Assembly (NCBI RefSeq): GCF_002008165.1
Contig: NZ_MRDM01000014.1
Coordinates: forward strand, 620,001 to 684,000
Origin: Rhizobium laguerreae
Lineage (GTDB): Bacteria > Pseudomonadota > Alphaproteobacteria > Rhizobiales > Rhizobiaceae
Reading direction: 5' to 3'
Length of the DNA: 64,000 bases
Shown here piece by piece: positions 43,580 to 52,818 of this stretch; position 1 is the stretch's first letter; every line of letters begins with the position of its first letter. The notes beneath the pieces are model-generated. The model worked only from the letters and a program-made list of their open reading frames with translations, was not told the DNA's origin and did not search any database. The translations under genes and the position numbers were made by a program.

Positions 43580-44854
43580 TTAGATCTTGTATATTCGCTT
43601 ACGCGTGCCCTCGAGGCGCGTCAGGATGGCCTTGCGCCGGTCGGGCTTGGCCATGAACTCCTGGAAGCCGACGAGACCGGCCTGCGCCATGTCAGGGTCG
43701 CTGTCGCGGTCGTAATATTGCGACGTGCCCTGCACCGTCTTCATCGTCTCGACCGCTACATTCACCAGCGGATCCTTGCTCGGCGGCAGATCGCTGCGCG
43801 GCGGCACGTTGCCGGCCGGCTCCAGATAGGCCGCCAGGTTCTCGGGCTTGTAGAAGTAGGCGAGGAATTCGCGCGCGCCCTGCTTGTTCTTGGCCTTGGC
43901 GGGAATGTGGATCGAGTTGACCGAGAACTCCTCGTAGTGGCCGACCTTGGCGTCGAGCACCGGGAAGGTTGCATAGGAGAGCTGCGGCAAATCTTCGGCG
44001 GTGAAAGCCGAGCGCAGGAAAGCGCCGAGGTTCATCATGCCGGCCTTCTTCTGCGCCAGGAGCGCCGCCGCTTCCTGCCAGCCGAAGGAGGTGTGGTTCT
44101 CGGTGAAAAACCCCTTCGAAATCATCGCCTCCCACTGGTCGAAAACCGCCGTCAACGCGGGATCGAGATAGCTCATCTCGCCGTTCATCAGCGCCATATG
44201 CTTGTCGAGGCCGTTGATGCGCAGGTTCATCTGGTCGAACCAGCCGGCCGCCGGCCACAATTCCTTGGTGCCGATCGCGACTGGCGTGATGCCCGCGGCC
44301 TTGCACTTGTCGCCATAGGCCATGAACTCGTCGGCCGTCTTCGGCACGGTCAGACCATGCTGCTCGAACACATCCTTGCGGTAGAACATGCCCCAGAGCG
44401 TGCCGCCGGTGGGAAGGCCATATTGCTTGCCCCCGTCGGTGACGGCGCCGGCCGTGGCACCCAGCACGTCCTTGTACTTCTCCTTCTCGAAAAGGTCGGA
44501 GATGTCGTCAAACAGGCCCCGCTTGACGAAGGCGCGCATGCGGTTACCCGAAAACCAGGAGCAAATGTCAGGCGCGCCGGCGACGAGATAGTTGCGGATG
44601 GCCGTCTTGTGGGCCTCGTGGTCCATATTGTTGATGACGACGTTGACGCCGGCTTCCTTGCTGAAGCTCGCGGCGATCGCCTTCAGCGCGTCGAGCGCTG
44701 CGCCATTGTTTTCGGCCGAGATCATCGTGACCTCTTGGGCCTGCGCGATCGCAGGGATGGGAAAGCTGCCGCTGACCGCTGCGGCGGAAACCATGCCCGC
44801 GCCTTTCAGGAAGCTTCTGCGGGTCGTCGACGGAAATTGCTTCGAAAATGCCAT
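43580..44854 (-). CDS. Extracellular sugar-binding protein of ABC transporter
   Basis: 424 residues from ATG 44854, preceded by GGGAGG. The N-terminus has TRRSFLKGAGMVSAAAV, a twin-arginine signal, and the mature part is a family 1 periplasmic sugar-binding fold (LPTGGTLWGMFYRKDVFEQH, WPAAGWFDQMNLRINGLDKH). It is the first gene of the operon and the most likely highly expressed component. Presence of a GH42 gene in the operon suggests beta-galactosides as ligands; exact ligands are unknown. Confidence 0.9.
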   Translation of the reverse strand: MAFSKQFPSTTRRSFLKGAGMVSAAAVSGSFPIPAIAQAQEVTMISAENNGAALDALKAIAASFSKEAGVNVVINNMDHEAHKTAIRNYLVAGAPDICSWFSGNRMRAFVKRGLFDDISDLFEKEKYKDVLGATAGAVTDGGKQYGLPTGGTLWGMFYRKDVFEQHGLTVPKTADEFMAYGDKCKAAGITPVAIGTKELWPAAGWFDQMNLRINGLDKHMALMNGEMSYLDPALTAVFDQWEAMISKGFFTENHTSFGWQEAAALLAQKKAGMMNLGAFLRSAFTAEDLPQLSYATFPVLDAKVGHYEEFSVNSIHIPAKAKNKQGAREFLAYFYKPENLAAYLEPAGNVPPRSDLPPSKDPLVNVAVETMKTVQGTSQYYDRDSDPDMAQAGLVGFQEFMAKPDRRKAILTRLEGTRKRIYKI

Positions 44855-45023
44855 TGAATTCCTCCCAGTTGATCGATCAAACACCACCGTCCCGGCACCT
44901 CCTCCACGAAGCGCTCGATCAGGTATTCAACGCTGCGATCCACCCGCGATCCCGGCATATAATCCGCCTAGCTCAGTTGATCGGCGGCCAAACTTATGCA
45001 TAGATCGAACCAGCCTGCAATAA

Positions 45024-45040
45024 TTAATTTACAAAATTAA
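45024..45040. promoter_or_regulatory. Perfect palindrome, ROK repressor operator candidate
   Basis: TTAATTTACAAAATTAA (arms TTAATTT and AAATTAA, spacer ACA) lies 11 bases upstream of the ROK GTG start in the divergent region between repressor and transporter operon. AT-rich palindromes of this kind are typical ROK operators. Confidence 0.75.
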
Positions 45041-45051
45041 GGAACTCAATC

Positions 45052-46269
45052 GTGAAGCTGAAAGGCGACCAGACCACGGCGAGAGCCATGAACCGACGCC
45101 TCATCCTCAATCTCCTCCGGCGCGAGGGGCCGAGGAGCCGCGCCGATATCGCCACCGTCATCGGCTTGAGCCCGGCCGCCGTCACCTTCGTCGTCGCAGA
45201 CCTTTTGGAAGAAGGCATCGTCATCGAAGGGAAGACCGTGCCCGGCCTCACCGGCCGCCGCCCGATCCCGGTGGATATCAACTACGAACACGCGCTCGCC
45301 GTCGGCTTCAAACTGATGGTCGATTCGGTGGAGTGCGTCGCAACCGACCTTGCCACCAACCCCGTCGCCGCCATGCGGGTAGGTCTCGACGGCCACGACC
45401 CGCATAAGGTCGCCGACCTGCTGGCGAGCACGGTTCCCGAACTGGTGAAGCTCGCCGGCCGGCCCGACGCCAAGCTCGCCGGCATCGGCATCTCCATGCC
45501 TGGCGTCATCAATCACGAACAGACGGCCTGCGTGCGCAGCTACCGATTCAAATGGGACAATGTCCCCCTCGCCTCGCTGGTCGCTGCCCGCGTCCATGTC
45601 CCGGTCTGGCTGGAAGACGACACCAATGCCTATGCCATTGCCCAGCAGCTCTTCGGGCTCGGCCGCCAGCATCGCAACATGGCGGTTCTCGCTGTCGGCG
45701 TCGGCATCAGCTGCGCGCTTGTCATCGACGGCAAGCTCTATCGCGGCGCCAATGGTGCTGCCGGCAAATTCGGCCACACTCTCTATGAGGAGAATGGCCG
45801 GCTCTGCGAATGCGGCAAGCGCGGCTGTCTGATGGCCTATCACTCCCAAATCTCGATGCTCCAGCGCTGGCGGGAGGCGACCGGCCGCGAGGAACTCGGT
45901 CTGCCGGAATTGTCGGGGGCGCTCGCATCAGGCGATGCCATCGCCCTCGCCCTCGTTGCCGATTCCGGCCGCGCCCTCGGCACCGCCCTTGCTAATCTCG
46001 TCAACATTACCGATCCCGAAGTCATCGTCGCCGGCGGCGAAGCCGTCTCCCTCGGCGACCCTTTCCTGACGCCGCTGCGCGAAGCGCTTTCCGCCCGGAC
46101 CTTCCGAACCGCCCCGTCCCTCCTGCCTGACTGGGAGGACAATTCCTGGGCCCGGGGTGCCGCCGCCCTGGTCACCCAGAAAATATTCGACTTCGAATCC
46201 TCCGGCGGCATCACCGACATTGCCACTCTTACCGGCGTCAGACCCGTGGACTCATCGTCGGCGGCGTAG
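45052..46269 (+). CDS. ROK-family transcriptional repressor
   Basis: 405 residues from GTG 45052. An N-terminal winged helix (about 10-65: NRRLILNLLRREGPRSRADI, VIGLSPAAVTFVVADLLEEG) is fused to a ROK sugar-kinase-like domain (GIGISMPGVI, GVGISCALVIDGKLYRGANG, GKFGHTLYEENGRLCECGKRGC with the zinc Cys cluster). A kinase function is unlikely in ROK repressors with an HTH. It is divergent from the galactoside operon, so that operon is its presumptive target, with sugar as inducer. Confidence 0.9.
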   Translation: MKLKGDQTTARAMNRRLILNLLRREGPRSRADIATVIGLSPAAVTFVVADLLEEGIVIEGKTVPGLTGRRPIPVDINYEHALAVGFKLMVDSVECVATDLATNPVAAMRVGLDGHDPHKVADLLASTVPELVKLAGRPDAKLAGIGISMPGVINHEQTACVRSYRFKWDNVPLASLVAARVHVPVWLEDDTNAYAIAQQLFGLGRQHRNMAVLAVGVGISCALVIDGKLYRGANGAAGKFGHTLYEENGRLCECGKRGCLMAYHSQISMLQRWREATGREELGLPELSGALASGDAIALALVADSGRALGTALANLVNITDPEVIVAGGEAVSLGDPFLTPLREALSARTFRTAPSLLPDWEDNSWARGAAALVTQKIFDFESSGGITDIATLTGVRPVDSSSAA

Positions 46270-46384
46270 TGATACATTGGCTTACAAAAATGCGGGTTTG
46301 CCGACACATCCCTGGTTCAATCATCGACTTAAATCCCGATACGGCCAACCGGTCGGAAATGGTCAATTCAGGAAGGATGTCGAC

Positions 46385-46771
46385 ATGAAAATGATCCAGG
46401 CTATCGCGCTCGCCCTTGTTCTCGGCGGCGCAGCTGCTGCACACGCAGAACAGCCGCTACAGCGCACCGATCTCCTCAAGAGCGATATCGATGTACCCGG
46501 CCACGAGGTCGTTCAGGTGCGCGTCGATTTTGCGCCCGGCGTTCTCGCCCCCAGTCACTCGCATCCCGGCGAGGAGATCGCCTTCGTCATCGAAGGAACG
46601 CTGGAATACCAGCTCGAGGGCAGGCAGCCGGTTACCCTCAAAGCCGGCCAATCCTTGTTCATTCCCACCGGCGTCGCTCACTCGGCGAAGAACGTCGGCA
46701 GCGGCAAGGCGTCGGAACTGGCAACCTACATCGTACGCAAAGGGGAACCGCTCGTCGTGCCCTCCAAGTGA
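46385..46771 (+). CDS. Secreted cupin-domain protein
   Basis: 128 residues from ATG 46385 (AGGAAGG upstream). A signal peptide of about 21 residues (MKMIQAIALALVLGGAAAAH) precedes one cupin domain with HSHPGEEIAFVIEGTLEY (motif 1 His/Glu) and FIPTGVAHSAKN (motif 2 His). Exported cupins in rhizobia are of unknown function; metal binding is likely. It follows the ROK gene by 115 bases and is probably monocistronic. Confidence 0.85.
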   Translation: MKMIQAIALALVLGGAAAAHAEQPLQRTDLLKSDIDVPGHEVVQVRVDFAPGVLAPSHSHPGEEIAFVIEGTLEYQLEGRQPVTLKAGQSLFIPTGVAHSAKNVGSGKASELATYIVRKGEPLVVPSK

Positions 46772-46814
46772 GCCGTTCGTATAACCAGTGATCAGGCTGC
46801 GCACCGCTTTTCTT

Positions 46815-47071
46815 GCCATTCCTGTGCTCTCGCAGGAATGGAGGAAACGTGGAAACAGCGAAATAGATCAGCGCCCCAGCGCCCATCGAATTCGCCGACC
46901 GCGTGGACCTTTGGCGTCGGCAGCGCGAGCTTCTCAAGGATCGACAGGTTCTCGGCTTCCCTGAATGACGACACCTTGGAGGCGGCGCCTGTACAGCTTC
47001 AGCGCCAACGCACCATATTCGAAGACCTCGGCTTCTTTGCCCGAACCAAGGAGCCGACCGATTTCGGTCAT
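46815..47071 (-). pseudogene. Truncated, frameshifted phosphotransferase (APH-like) gene
   Basis: From ATG 47071 one frame gives MTEIGRLLGSGKEAEVFEYG and ALALKLYRR, a nucleotide-binding loop of aminoglycoside phosphotransferase-like kinases. After a shift it continues as SSFREAENLSILEKLALPTP and KVHAVGEFDGRWG in another frame, then loses similarity. The catalytic loop and DFG region are missing, so the gene is dead. Only about 75 of roughly 260 codons survive. Confidence 0.65.
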
Positions 47072-47326
47072 TGCGGTGCCTCAATTTCTGATTTCAGCAA
47101 GACTGCATGGTGATCTCGCGAGAAATGCCGCGATCACCGCCATCGCAGTTTGCCACGGTCGACCACAACAGACGAGCGAAATTGTCGAGGCAGCACCTGC
47201 AGGTGGCACGCTTGGCCGGCGGCCATAGGCCTCCAAAGAGACGCCGGGCGCTTGCATCTGGATGCGCTCCATGCGTTGGATTCGTCCTTAAACTAATCCG
47301 GATAATTTGTCAGAGGAGCGTCGACG

Positions 47327-47942
47327 ATGAAGACCGCGATCATATTCGACTGTGAATTTCTTTGCCTGGAAGGCTCGCAACGCAGATTTTGGTGCGCGGC
47401 CCACGATCCCGATCCTGTCATCGCGCAGATCGGAGCCGTCAAGCTTGGTCTCGAAGGCGAGTTTCAGATCCTCGATACCTACAAGTCCTATGTTCGGCCC
47501 ATCGATCGCTTCGGCGAGAGGTATCCGCTCGATCCCTATTTCACCAATCTGACCGGCATCACCGAGGAGGATATCGACACCCATGGTGTGGCGTTTAGAG
47601 GATGCCCTTTCCGGCGTCGACAGCTTCTCGGGCGGCGCCCGGTTTTGGTCCTGGGGCAAGGACGAGCTGAACATGTTGGCTATCAGCTGCTATGTCGCAG
47701 GCATTCAGCCTTCCATCCCGGCCCGCCGGTTCGACAACGCCGTCAAGCTTCTCGTCGCTGCGGGCATGCCGATCGAGGATTTGGCAAAGACACCCAGCAA
47801 CAAACTGGCCGACTACTACGGCGTCGACCATCCTCCATTGCGTGGGCATGACGGGCTCGACGACGCTCTGTCGATATCATACACGCTGCAACATCTGATG
47901 AGGATCGGAAAATTGCAGCCCGAGGTCTTCGATCGAACCTGA
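47327..47942 (+). pseudogene. DEDD 3'-5' exonuclease gene with a single-base frameshift
   Basis: It starts MKTAIIFDCEFLCLEG, with the Asp/Glu pair of DEDD exonucleases (FDCEF), and runs in one frame to GVAFRG. The second frame carries LEDALSGVDSFSGGARFWSW, then NKLADYYGVDHPPLRGHDGL and DDALS, the final His/Asp of the catalytic site. Deleting one T near 47596 joins them into one protein of about 204 residues. Function would be DNA or RNA 3'-end trimming. All acidic residues survive, so sequence error is possible. Confidence 0.82.
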
Positions 47943-47969
47943 GGACAGAGAGAGCGTCACGATCCTCCC

Positions 47970-48845
47970 CTACCGCGCAAACCTGCGGGCGCCGGCGACG
48001 CAGAGGATGACGGCAACGGTCACGGCGAGCATGGCTGAGGTCACGGGCTCGTGCAGCAGGGTTGCCGCGAGCGCTAGGCCGAAGAACGGCTGAAGCAGCT
48101 GCAATTGGCCGACCGCGGCGATGCCGCCCTGCGAGAGGCCGCGATACCAGAAGATGAAGCCGATCAGCATGGAAAACAGCGAGACATAGGCAAGGCCGAG
48201 CAGCGCCGGCGTTTCGATGCCGGTGAAGGTCTCCGGCCGATGGAAAAGTGCCACCGCGACCGTCACCGGCAGCGACAGCACGAGCGCCCAGGAAATCACC
48301 TGCCACCCGCCGAGCGTGCGCGAAAGCCTGCCGCCTTCGGCATAGCCGAGCCCGCAGACGATGACCGCCGCCAGCATCAGCAGATCGCCGACCGGCGAGG
48401 CCGTCAGGCCTTGCGTCAATGCGAATCCCGCCACCAGCGCGCTGCCGAGGACGGAGAACAGCCAGAATGCCGGCTTTGGCCGCTCTCCACCGCGGATCAC
48501 GCCGAAGATCGCCGTTGCGAGCGGCAGCAGGCCGATGAAGACGATCGAATGGGCTGACGTGACATGCTGCAGCGCCAACGCCGTCAGCAGGGGAAAGCCG
48601 ACCACGACACCGAGCGCCACAACTGCCAGGGAGAGAATGTCACCCCGGCTAGGCCGCCTCTCTCTGAAAGCAATCAGCAGGCCAAGCGCGAGAAAGCCGG
48701 CGATCGCCGCGCGCGCCACGGTGAGGAAAACCGGATCGAACTGCATCACCGCCACGCGGGTGGCCGGCAGCGATCCGCTGAAGATCACCACCCCGATAAA
48801 ACCATTGATCCATCCCGATGCTATGCGGTCCATGATGCGCTGCAC
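47970..48845 (-). CDS. EamA/DMT-family transporter
   Basis: 291 residues with ten hydrophobic segments in two five-helix repeats typical of EamA drug/metabolite exporters (GVVIFSGSLPATRVAVMQFD at the start; VGQLQLLQPFFGLALAATLL near the end). It is divergent from a MocR-type regulator 81 bases upstream, the usual arrangement for MocR-controlled exporters. Substrate likely an amino acid or related compound, by analogy only. Frame is intact. Confidence 0.87.
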   Translation of the reverse strand: MQRIMDRIASGWINGFIGVVIFSGSLPATRVAVMQFDPVFLTVARAAIAGFLALGLLIAFRERRPSRGDILSLAVVALGVVVGFPLLTALALQHVTSAHSIVFIGLLPLATAIFGVIRGGERPKPAFWLFSVLGSALVAGFALTQGLTASPVGDLLMLAAVIVCGLGYAEGGRLSRTLGGWQVISWALVLSLPVTVAVALFHRPETFTGIETPALLGLAYVSLFSMLIGFIFWYRGLSQGGIAAVGQLQLLQPFFGLALAATLLHEPVTSAMLAVTVAVILCVAGARRFAR

Positions 48846-48926
48846 TCCTTCATGCTCTCACTCTTATCGGCCAACACGGATGGTCATGACAGTGACAATC
48901 TGATACGATTTTGCGAAACTGTAGTG

Positions 48927-50333
48927 ATGCAGAAAGCAATACAGATGAACGAGGGACGCACACGCGTGGAGATGGTCGTCGCGACGATCAGGCAGCGCAT
49001 CGCCGGGCGCAGCCTGACGCCGGGGGCAAGACTGCCTTCCGTCCGGGGATTGGCCGCGACGTTGAAGCTGTCGACTTCGACCGTCGTCGACGCTTATGAG
49101 CGGTTGGTCGCCGAAGGCGCGATCCTGGCAAGGCCAGGCTCGGGATTCTACGTCGCCAACCAGGCAGCGCCCTTTGCGCTTGCCGAGGCTGGGCCGAAGC
49201 TCGACCGCGCGGTCGATCCGTTCTGGATATCGCGGCAATCGCTGGAGGCCGGCGAAGCCGACCTGAAGCCCGGCTGCGGCTGGCTGCCGCCCTCCTGGCT
49301 GCCGGGGGACGGCATGCGCCGCGGGCTCAGAACACTTGCCCGCGCCGACGGGCCGGCGCTCGCCGACTACGGCTCGCCGCTCGGCTTGCCGCAACTGCGC
49401 CAGCTGGTTTCCCGCCGCATGGGCGAACGGGGGATCGAGGCCTCCCCGGATCAAATCATGCTGGCGGATTCCGGCACGCAGGCAATCGATCTGCTGTGCC
49501 GTTTCCTGCTCGAACCCGGCGACACCGTGCTGGTCGACGATCCCTGCTATTTCAATTTCCATGCGCTGCTGCGCGCCCATCGGGCCAAGATCGTCGGTGT
49601 GCCCTACACGCCGTCCGGTCCCGATATCGATGTATTTGCGCAAGTCGTCGCCGATGAACGTCCGCGGCTCTACATCACCAACTCCGCCATCCACAATCCG
49701 ACCGGCGCAACCTTGTCTCCCGTTACGGCTCACCGGGTTCTAAAACTCGCCGACCAGTTCGACTTGACCATCATCGAGGACGATATCTTCGCCGATTTCG
49801 AACACACGCCGGCACCCCGCCTTGCCGCCTTCGACGGGCTCGAACGGGTCATCCACATCGGCAGTTTCTCGAAGACCCTGTCGGCCTCGGCGCGCTGCGG
49901 TTTCGTCGTGGCGAAGCCGGAATGGATCGACGGCCTGACAGACCTCAAGATCGCCACCTCATTCGGCGGCGGCCGGTTGACGGCGGAACTGGTGCTGAAC
50001 GTCTTGAGCGACGGCAGCTATCGCAAACACATGGAAACGCTGAGACACCGCCTCTCCCGGGCGATGAGCGAGGTCTCGGCCAGACTGAAGAATCTCGGCA
50101 TAACGCCTTGGCTGGAGCCCCAGGCTGGAATGTTCCTCTGGTGCCGGCTCCCCAACGGCATCGATGCGGCTGATGTGGCGCGGGCCGCACTCGAAAAGAG
50201 GATCGTTCTGGCTCCCGGAAACGCATTCAGCCTGTCGCAATCGGCAACGAATTTAATGCGCTTCAACGTGTCTCAGATGCTCGATCCGCGATTGTTCGAG
50301 GTGTTGGGCAATGCGCTGGCAAGAAGAGGATAA
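48927..50333 (+). CDS. MocR-family regulator (GntR HTH plus aminotransferase-like domain)
   Basis: 468 residues from ATG 48927 (a second ATG at 48945 is possible). Residues about 10-75 form a GntR winged helix (LTPGARLPSVRGLAATLKLS, TSTVVDAYERLVAEG), followed by a PLP-aminotransferase domain of type I (LADSGTQAIDLLCRFLLEPG, NPTG, GSFSKTLSASARCGF with the PLP Lys). MocR proteins sense PLP or amino acid derivatives and regulate the adjacent gene, here the EamA transporter. An upstream extension to 48564 lacks coding sense. Confidence 0.9.
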   Translation: MQKAIQMNEGRTRVEMVVATIRQRIAGRSLTPGARLPSVRGLAATLKLSTSTVVDAYERLVAEGAILARPGSGFYVANQAAPFALAEAGPKLDRAVDPFWISRQSLEAGEADLKPGCGWLPPSWLPGDGMRRGLRTLARADGPALADYGSPLGLPQLRQLVSRRMGERGIEASPDQIMLADSGTQAIDLLCRFLLEPGDTVLVDDPCYFNFHALLRAHRAKIVGVPYTPSGPDIDVFAQVVADERPRLYITNSAIHNPTGATLSPVTAHRVLKLADQFDLTIIEDDIFADFEHTPAPRLAAFDGLERVIHIGSFSKTLSASARCGFVVAKPEWIDGLTDLKIATSFGGGRLTAELVLNVLSDGSYRKHMETLRHRLSRAMSEVSARLKNLGITPWLEPQAGMFLWCRLPNGIDAADVARAALEKRIVLAPGNAFSLSQSATNLMRFNVSQMLDPRLFEVLGNALARRG

Positions 50334-50417
50334 TGGAAGGTGGGCGGTAACGGATCAAGCGCCCTCTTCTCGCGGCGTCCACCAACGGTGATTGTTTAGG
50401 AGCGGTATTCACCAACG

Positions 50418-50553
50418 TCCCTCATCCTGAGGCGCGTAGCCCGGAGGGCGAAGCCTCGAAGGACACGCCGCAACGCAGCTCCTTGCATGCATCCACGCCG
50501 GCGCGCCCGCCTCGCCCTTCGAGGCCCCTGCGGGGCACCTCAGGATGAGGCTC
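50418..50553 (-). repeat. Dispersed intergenic repeat, family A, copy 4 (inverted)
   Basis: On the plus strand CCTCATCCTGAGG, CCTCGAAGGACACGCCGCAA, GCAGCTCCTTGCATGCATCC and CCCTTCGAGGCCCCTGCGGG then CCTCAGGATGAGG appear, the reverse complement order of the other copies. It fills most of the gap before the response regulator. Confidence 0.8.
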
Positions 50554-50573
50554 TCTTGGGTGCCGCCCAACCA

Positions 50574-50975
50574 TCAAAACGACCGGTGAACCGCCTTGTC
50601 GTTGGCAAGGCGCGTCACGCAGCCTTCGAGCTTGGCGAGCAGCAGATCGAAGTCGAGCGGCTTCGTCAGATAGTCCGCCGCTCCGCCGCGAAGGCCGGCA
50701 AGCGTGTTTTCCCTGTCGGTCAGCGCCGTCAGCAGGATGAAGGGAATATTGGAGAGCTCCGGGTGATTGATCTGAATTTCGGCCAGAAGCTGGTGCCCGT
50801 CCATCACAGGCATCGAAATGTCGCTGATGACGATATCGGGCCATTTCGACAGAATCATTTCCAGCCCTTCGGCGCCGTTCGAGGCCTCGAGCGTCTTGTA
50901 GCCGGCTTCGCTCAATTCTTCGACGAGGAGGTTCCGGATCTCGACTTCGTCTTCTATGCACAGGACTGTAACCAT
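50574..50975 (-). CDS. Single-domain response regulator
   Basis: 133 residues forming only a CheY-like receiver domain: acidic pocket IEDE (7-10), phosphoacceptor Asp52 in VISDISMPVMDG, and Lys105 in LTKPLD. There is no DNA-binding output domain, so it probably signals through protein interaction. It lies 10 bases downstream of the histidine kinase stop, so the two genes form an operon. Confidence 0.9.
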   Translation of the reverse strand: MVTVLCIEDEVEIRNLLVEELSEAGYKTLEASNGAEGLEMILSKWPDIVISDISMPVMDGHQLLAEIQINHPELSNIPFILLTALTDRENTLAGLRGGAADYLTKPLDFDLLLAKLEGCVTRLANDKAVHRSF

Positions 50976-50985
50976 GAACTCTTCC

Positions 50986-52731
50986 TTAAGCTGCGACTTG
51001 TTGATCCGACAATAGAAACTCTATTGGCAGAAGAATGGTGAATGTTGTGCCTTTGCCGAGCTCGCTCGTCACTTCGACGGTGCCGCCATGCAGCTCGACG
51101 ACCTGCTTGACCACGTTGAGGCCGATGCCGGTTCCGGCAATACCCGTCGCGCTGCGGGCGCGATAATAGGGTTGGAACAGCTTCGGCAGATCCTCCGCAT
51201 CCATGCCGATGCCACTGTCGGAGATGGCGACCTCCACCGTCTTTTCGTCGGCCCGGGCGCGAACATGAATGTCGGGCGCGTTGGGGGAATATTTGACGGC
51301 GTTCGAAATCAGGTTGGTGAAGACCTGTTCCATCGCGCTGCGGTCGAACGTCAATATGTCAGGTATGGGCTCAAGATCGAGATGGAACACATGCGTGCGG
51401 CTGAGATGGCGCTGCCTGTCGCAGCAGGTGACGAACAAGGCTTTCAGATCACCTTGGCTGCGCTTCAGTGTGATCTGTCCGGTTTCGAGCCGGCCGCTGG
51501 CGAGGATGCTCTCCATCAGGTCGACCATGCGTACGACAGCGCTTCGGATCACGCCGGCTTTTTCGTGAACGTAATTGCCGCTGACGTTGGTCGTCGAGCG
51601 GCAGAGCCGCTGGGCAGCGGCGTCGATGATGGCGAGCGGCGTGCGAAACTCGTGCGAAGCCATGGCGACGAACTGGCGCTGGAGCGCATTCACCTGGCGT
51701 TCGTGCACCAGCAGGCGATCCAGTTCCTCTCTCTGCCTTTCGATTTCGGCCGTTCTGTCGGCCACCATCTCTTCCAGATGGTTGCGGTGATGGGTGAGCT
51801 GCGCCTGGCTGTCCAGCAGGGTCAGCGAGGTGCGATGCAGACCTCGTCCGAGCCAGAACACGACGGCGATCAGCAGCGCCAAACAGCCGAGCCCCGCCGG
51901 CGCGATCTGCCGAAGCAGCATGAATCCGGGCAGGATAGGCGGCCACACGAGGTAGCCGATCGTGCTGCCGTCATGGGACGACACAGGCACCTGCGCCCGC
52001 TCGCCCTCCCCTTTCGAAGGCGCGAAATGCAATCCTTCGAGCCGCGCATAATGGGCGATGCTTTCGGCAGCCTTTCCATCGAGGAACTTGACCGAGACGG
52101 CGATGAACTCCCGGCCCGCCTCGATCTGCATCCTCGCCGAACTCGGCAGAATGGGACGGGCGCTTATTATCGCCGGCCTGTTGCCGACTGTGATCGTCCG
52201 AACCTTGGCCAGTTGGCCCAGCACTTCGGACCCGGACTTTGCAACCTTGTCGACAAGAGTGGTGCGGATCGCACCGGCGAGAGCGGTCACTTCTCGACCG
52301 TCGTCGTCACCGAGCCGCGGCGGCACCGCATCCGCGCCGTCGCGAAACGCAAACATCAGGCGATTGGTATCGTCGAAGATATAGGTCCTGTCGTGCCCAA
52401 AATACCGGCTCGTCCACTGGCCGACATTATCAAGCAGCCATTCATGGTTCCGCTGCTTGGCATAAAGGAAGGCATCGTCCCATTTGGTGACGCTTTCCTG
52501 CTCCCGGGGAAGTGCCGCGATCTGCTCTTCCAGTCCTTGGCCGACGAAGTCGGCCTGCCGGCGCAACGAGAGATCATCGACCTTCACCGCGGCGAGCCAC
52601 GCAAATCCGCACAGCAATGCTGCCGCCGCGCAGGTGAGCGTCACCAAGACGAATGTAATGTGGGATGTGAGCCCGACCTTCAATACCTGCAACCTTTTGA
52701 TGGCGCCCGCTGCCGAGAAACTGACACGCAA
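50986..52731 (-). CDS. CHASE4-type membrane sensor histidine kinase
   Basis: 581 residues. TM1 about 24-49, extracytoplasmic CHASE4-like sensor about 50-275 (WDDAFLYAKQRNHEWLLDNV near 84-103), TM2 about 278-297. A coiled coil leads to the DHp domain with phosphoacceptor His360 (MASHEFRTPLAI) and a HATPase domain (NLISNAVKYS, DSGIGM, GTGIGLN). The catalytic boxes are intact. Partner is the receiver protein encoded immediately downstream. The signal is unknown. Confidence 0.9.
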   Translation of the reverse strand: MRVSFSAAGAIKRLQVLKVGLTSHITFVLVTLTCAAAALLCGFAWLAAVKVDDLSLRRQADFVGQGLEEQIAALPREQESVTKWDDAFLYAKQRNHEWLLDNVGQWTSRYFGHDRTYIFDDTNRLMFAFRDGADAVPPRLGDDDGREVTALAGAIRTTLVDKVAKSGSEVLGQLAKVRTITVGNRPAIISARPILPSSARMQIEAGREFIAVSVKFLDGKAAESIAHYARLEGLHFAPSKGEGERAQVPVSSHDGSTIGYLVWPPILPGFMLLRQIAPAGLGCLALLIAVVFWLGRGLHRTSLTLLDSQAQLTHHRNHLEEMVADRTAEIERQREELDRLLVHERQVNALQRQFVAMASHEFRTPLAIIDAAAQRLCRSTTNVSGNYVHEKAGVIRSAVVRMVDLMESILASGRLETGQITLKRSQGDLKALFVTCCDRQRHLSRTHVFHLDLEPIPDILTFDRSAMEQVFTNLISNAVKYSPNAPDIHVRARADEKTVEVAISDSGIGMDAEDLPKLFQPYYRARSATGIAGTGIGLNVVKQVVELHGGTVEVTSELGKGTTFTILLPIEFLLSDQQVAA

Positions 52732-52818
52732 AGGTTGACGGACCGTGAATTATGCGCTCCCGTGTGGCTCTGCGGCAGGTGCCCCATAGCCATTCCGCAA
52801 TCGTTGAAGGAGAAGCAC

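Noticed and set aside
51088..52800. Long plus-strand frame leading into the GNAT gene
   Set aside because: Antisense to the histidine kinase; the GNAT protein itself starts at 52819 with a good ribosome site.
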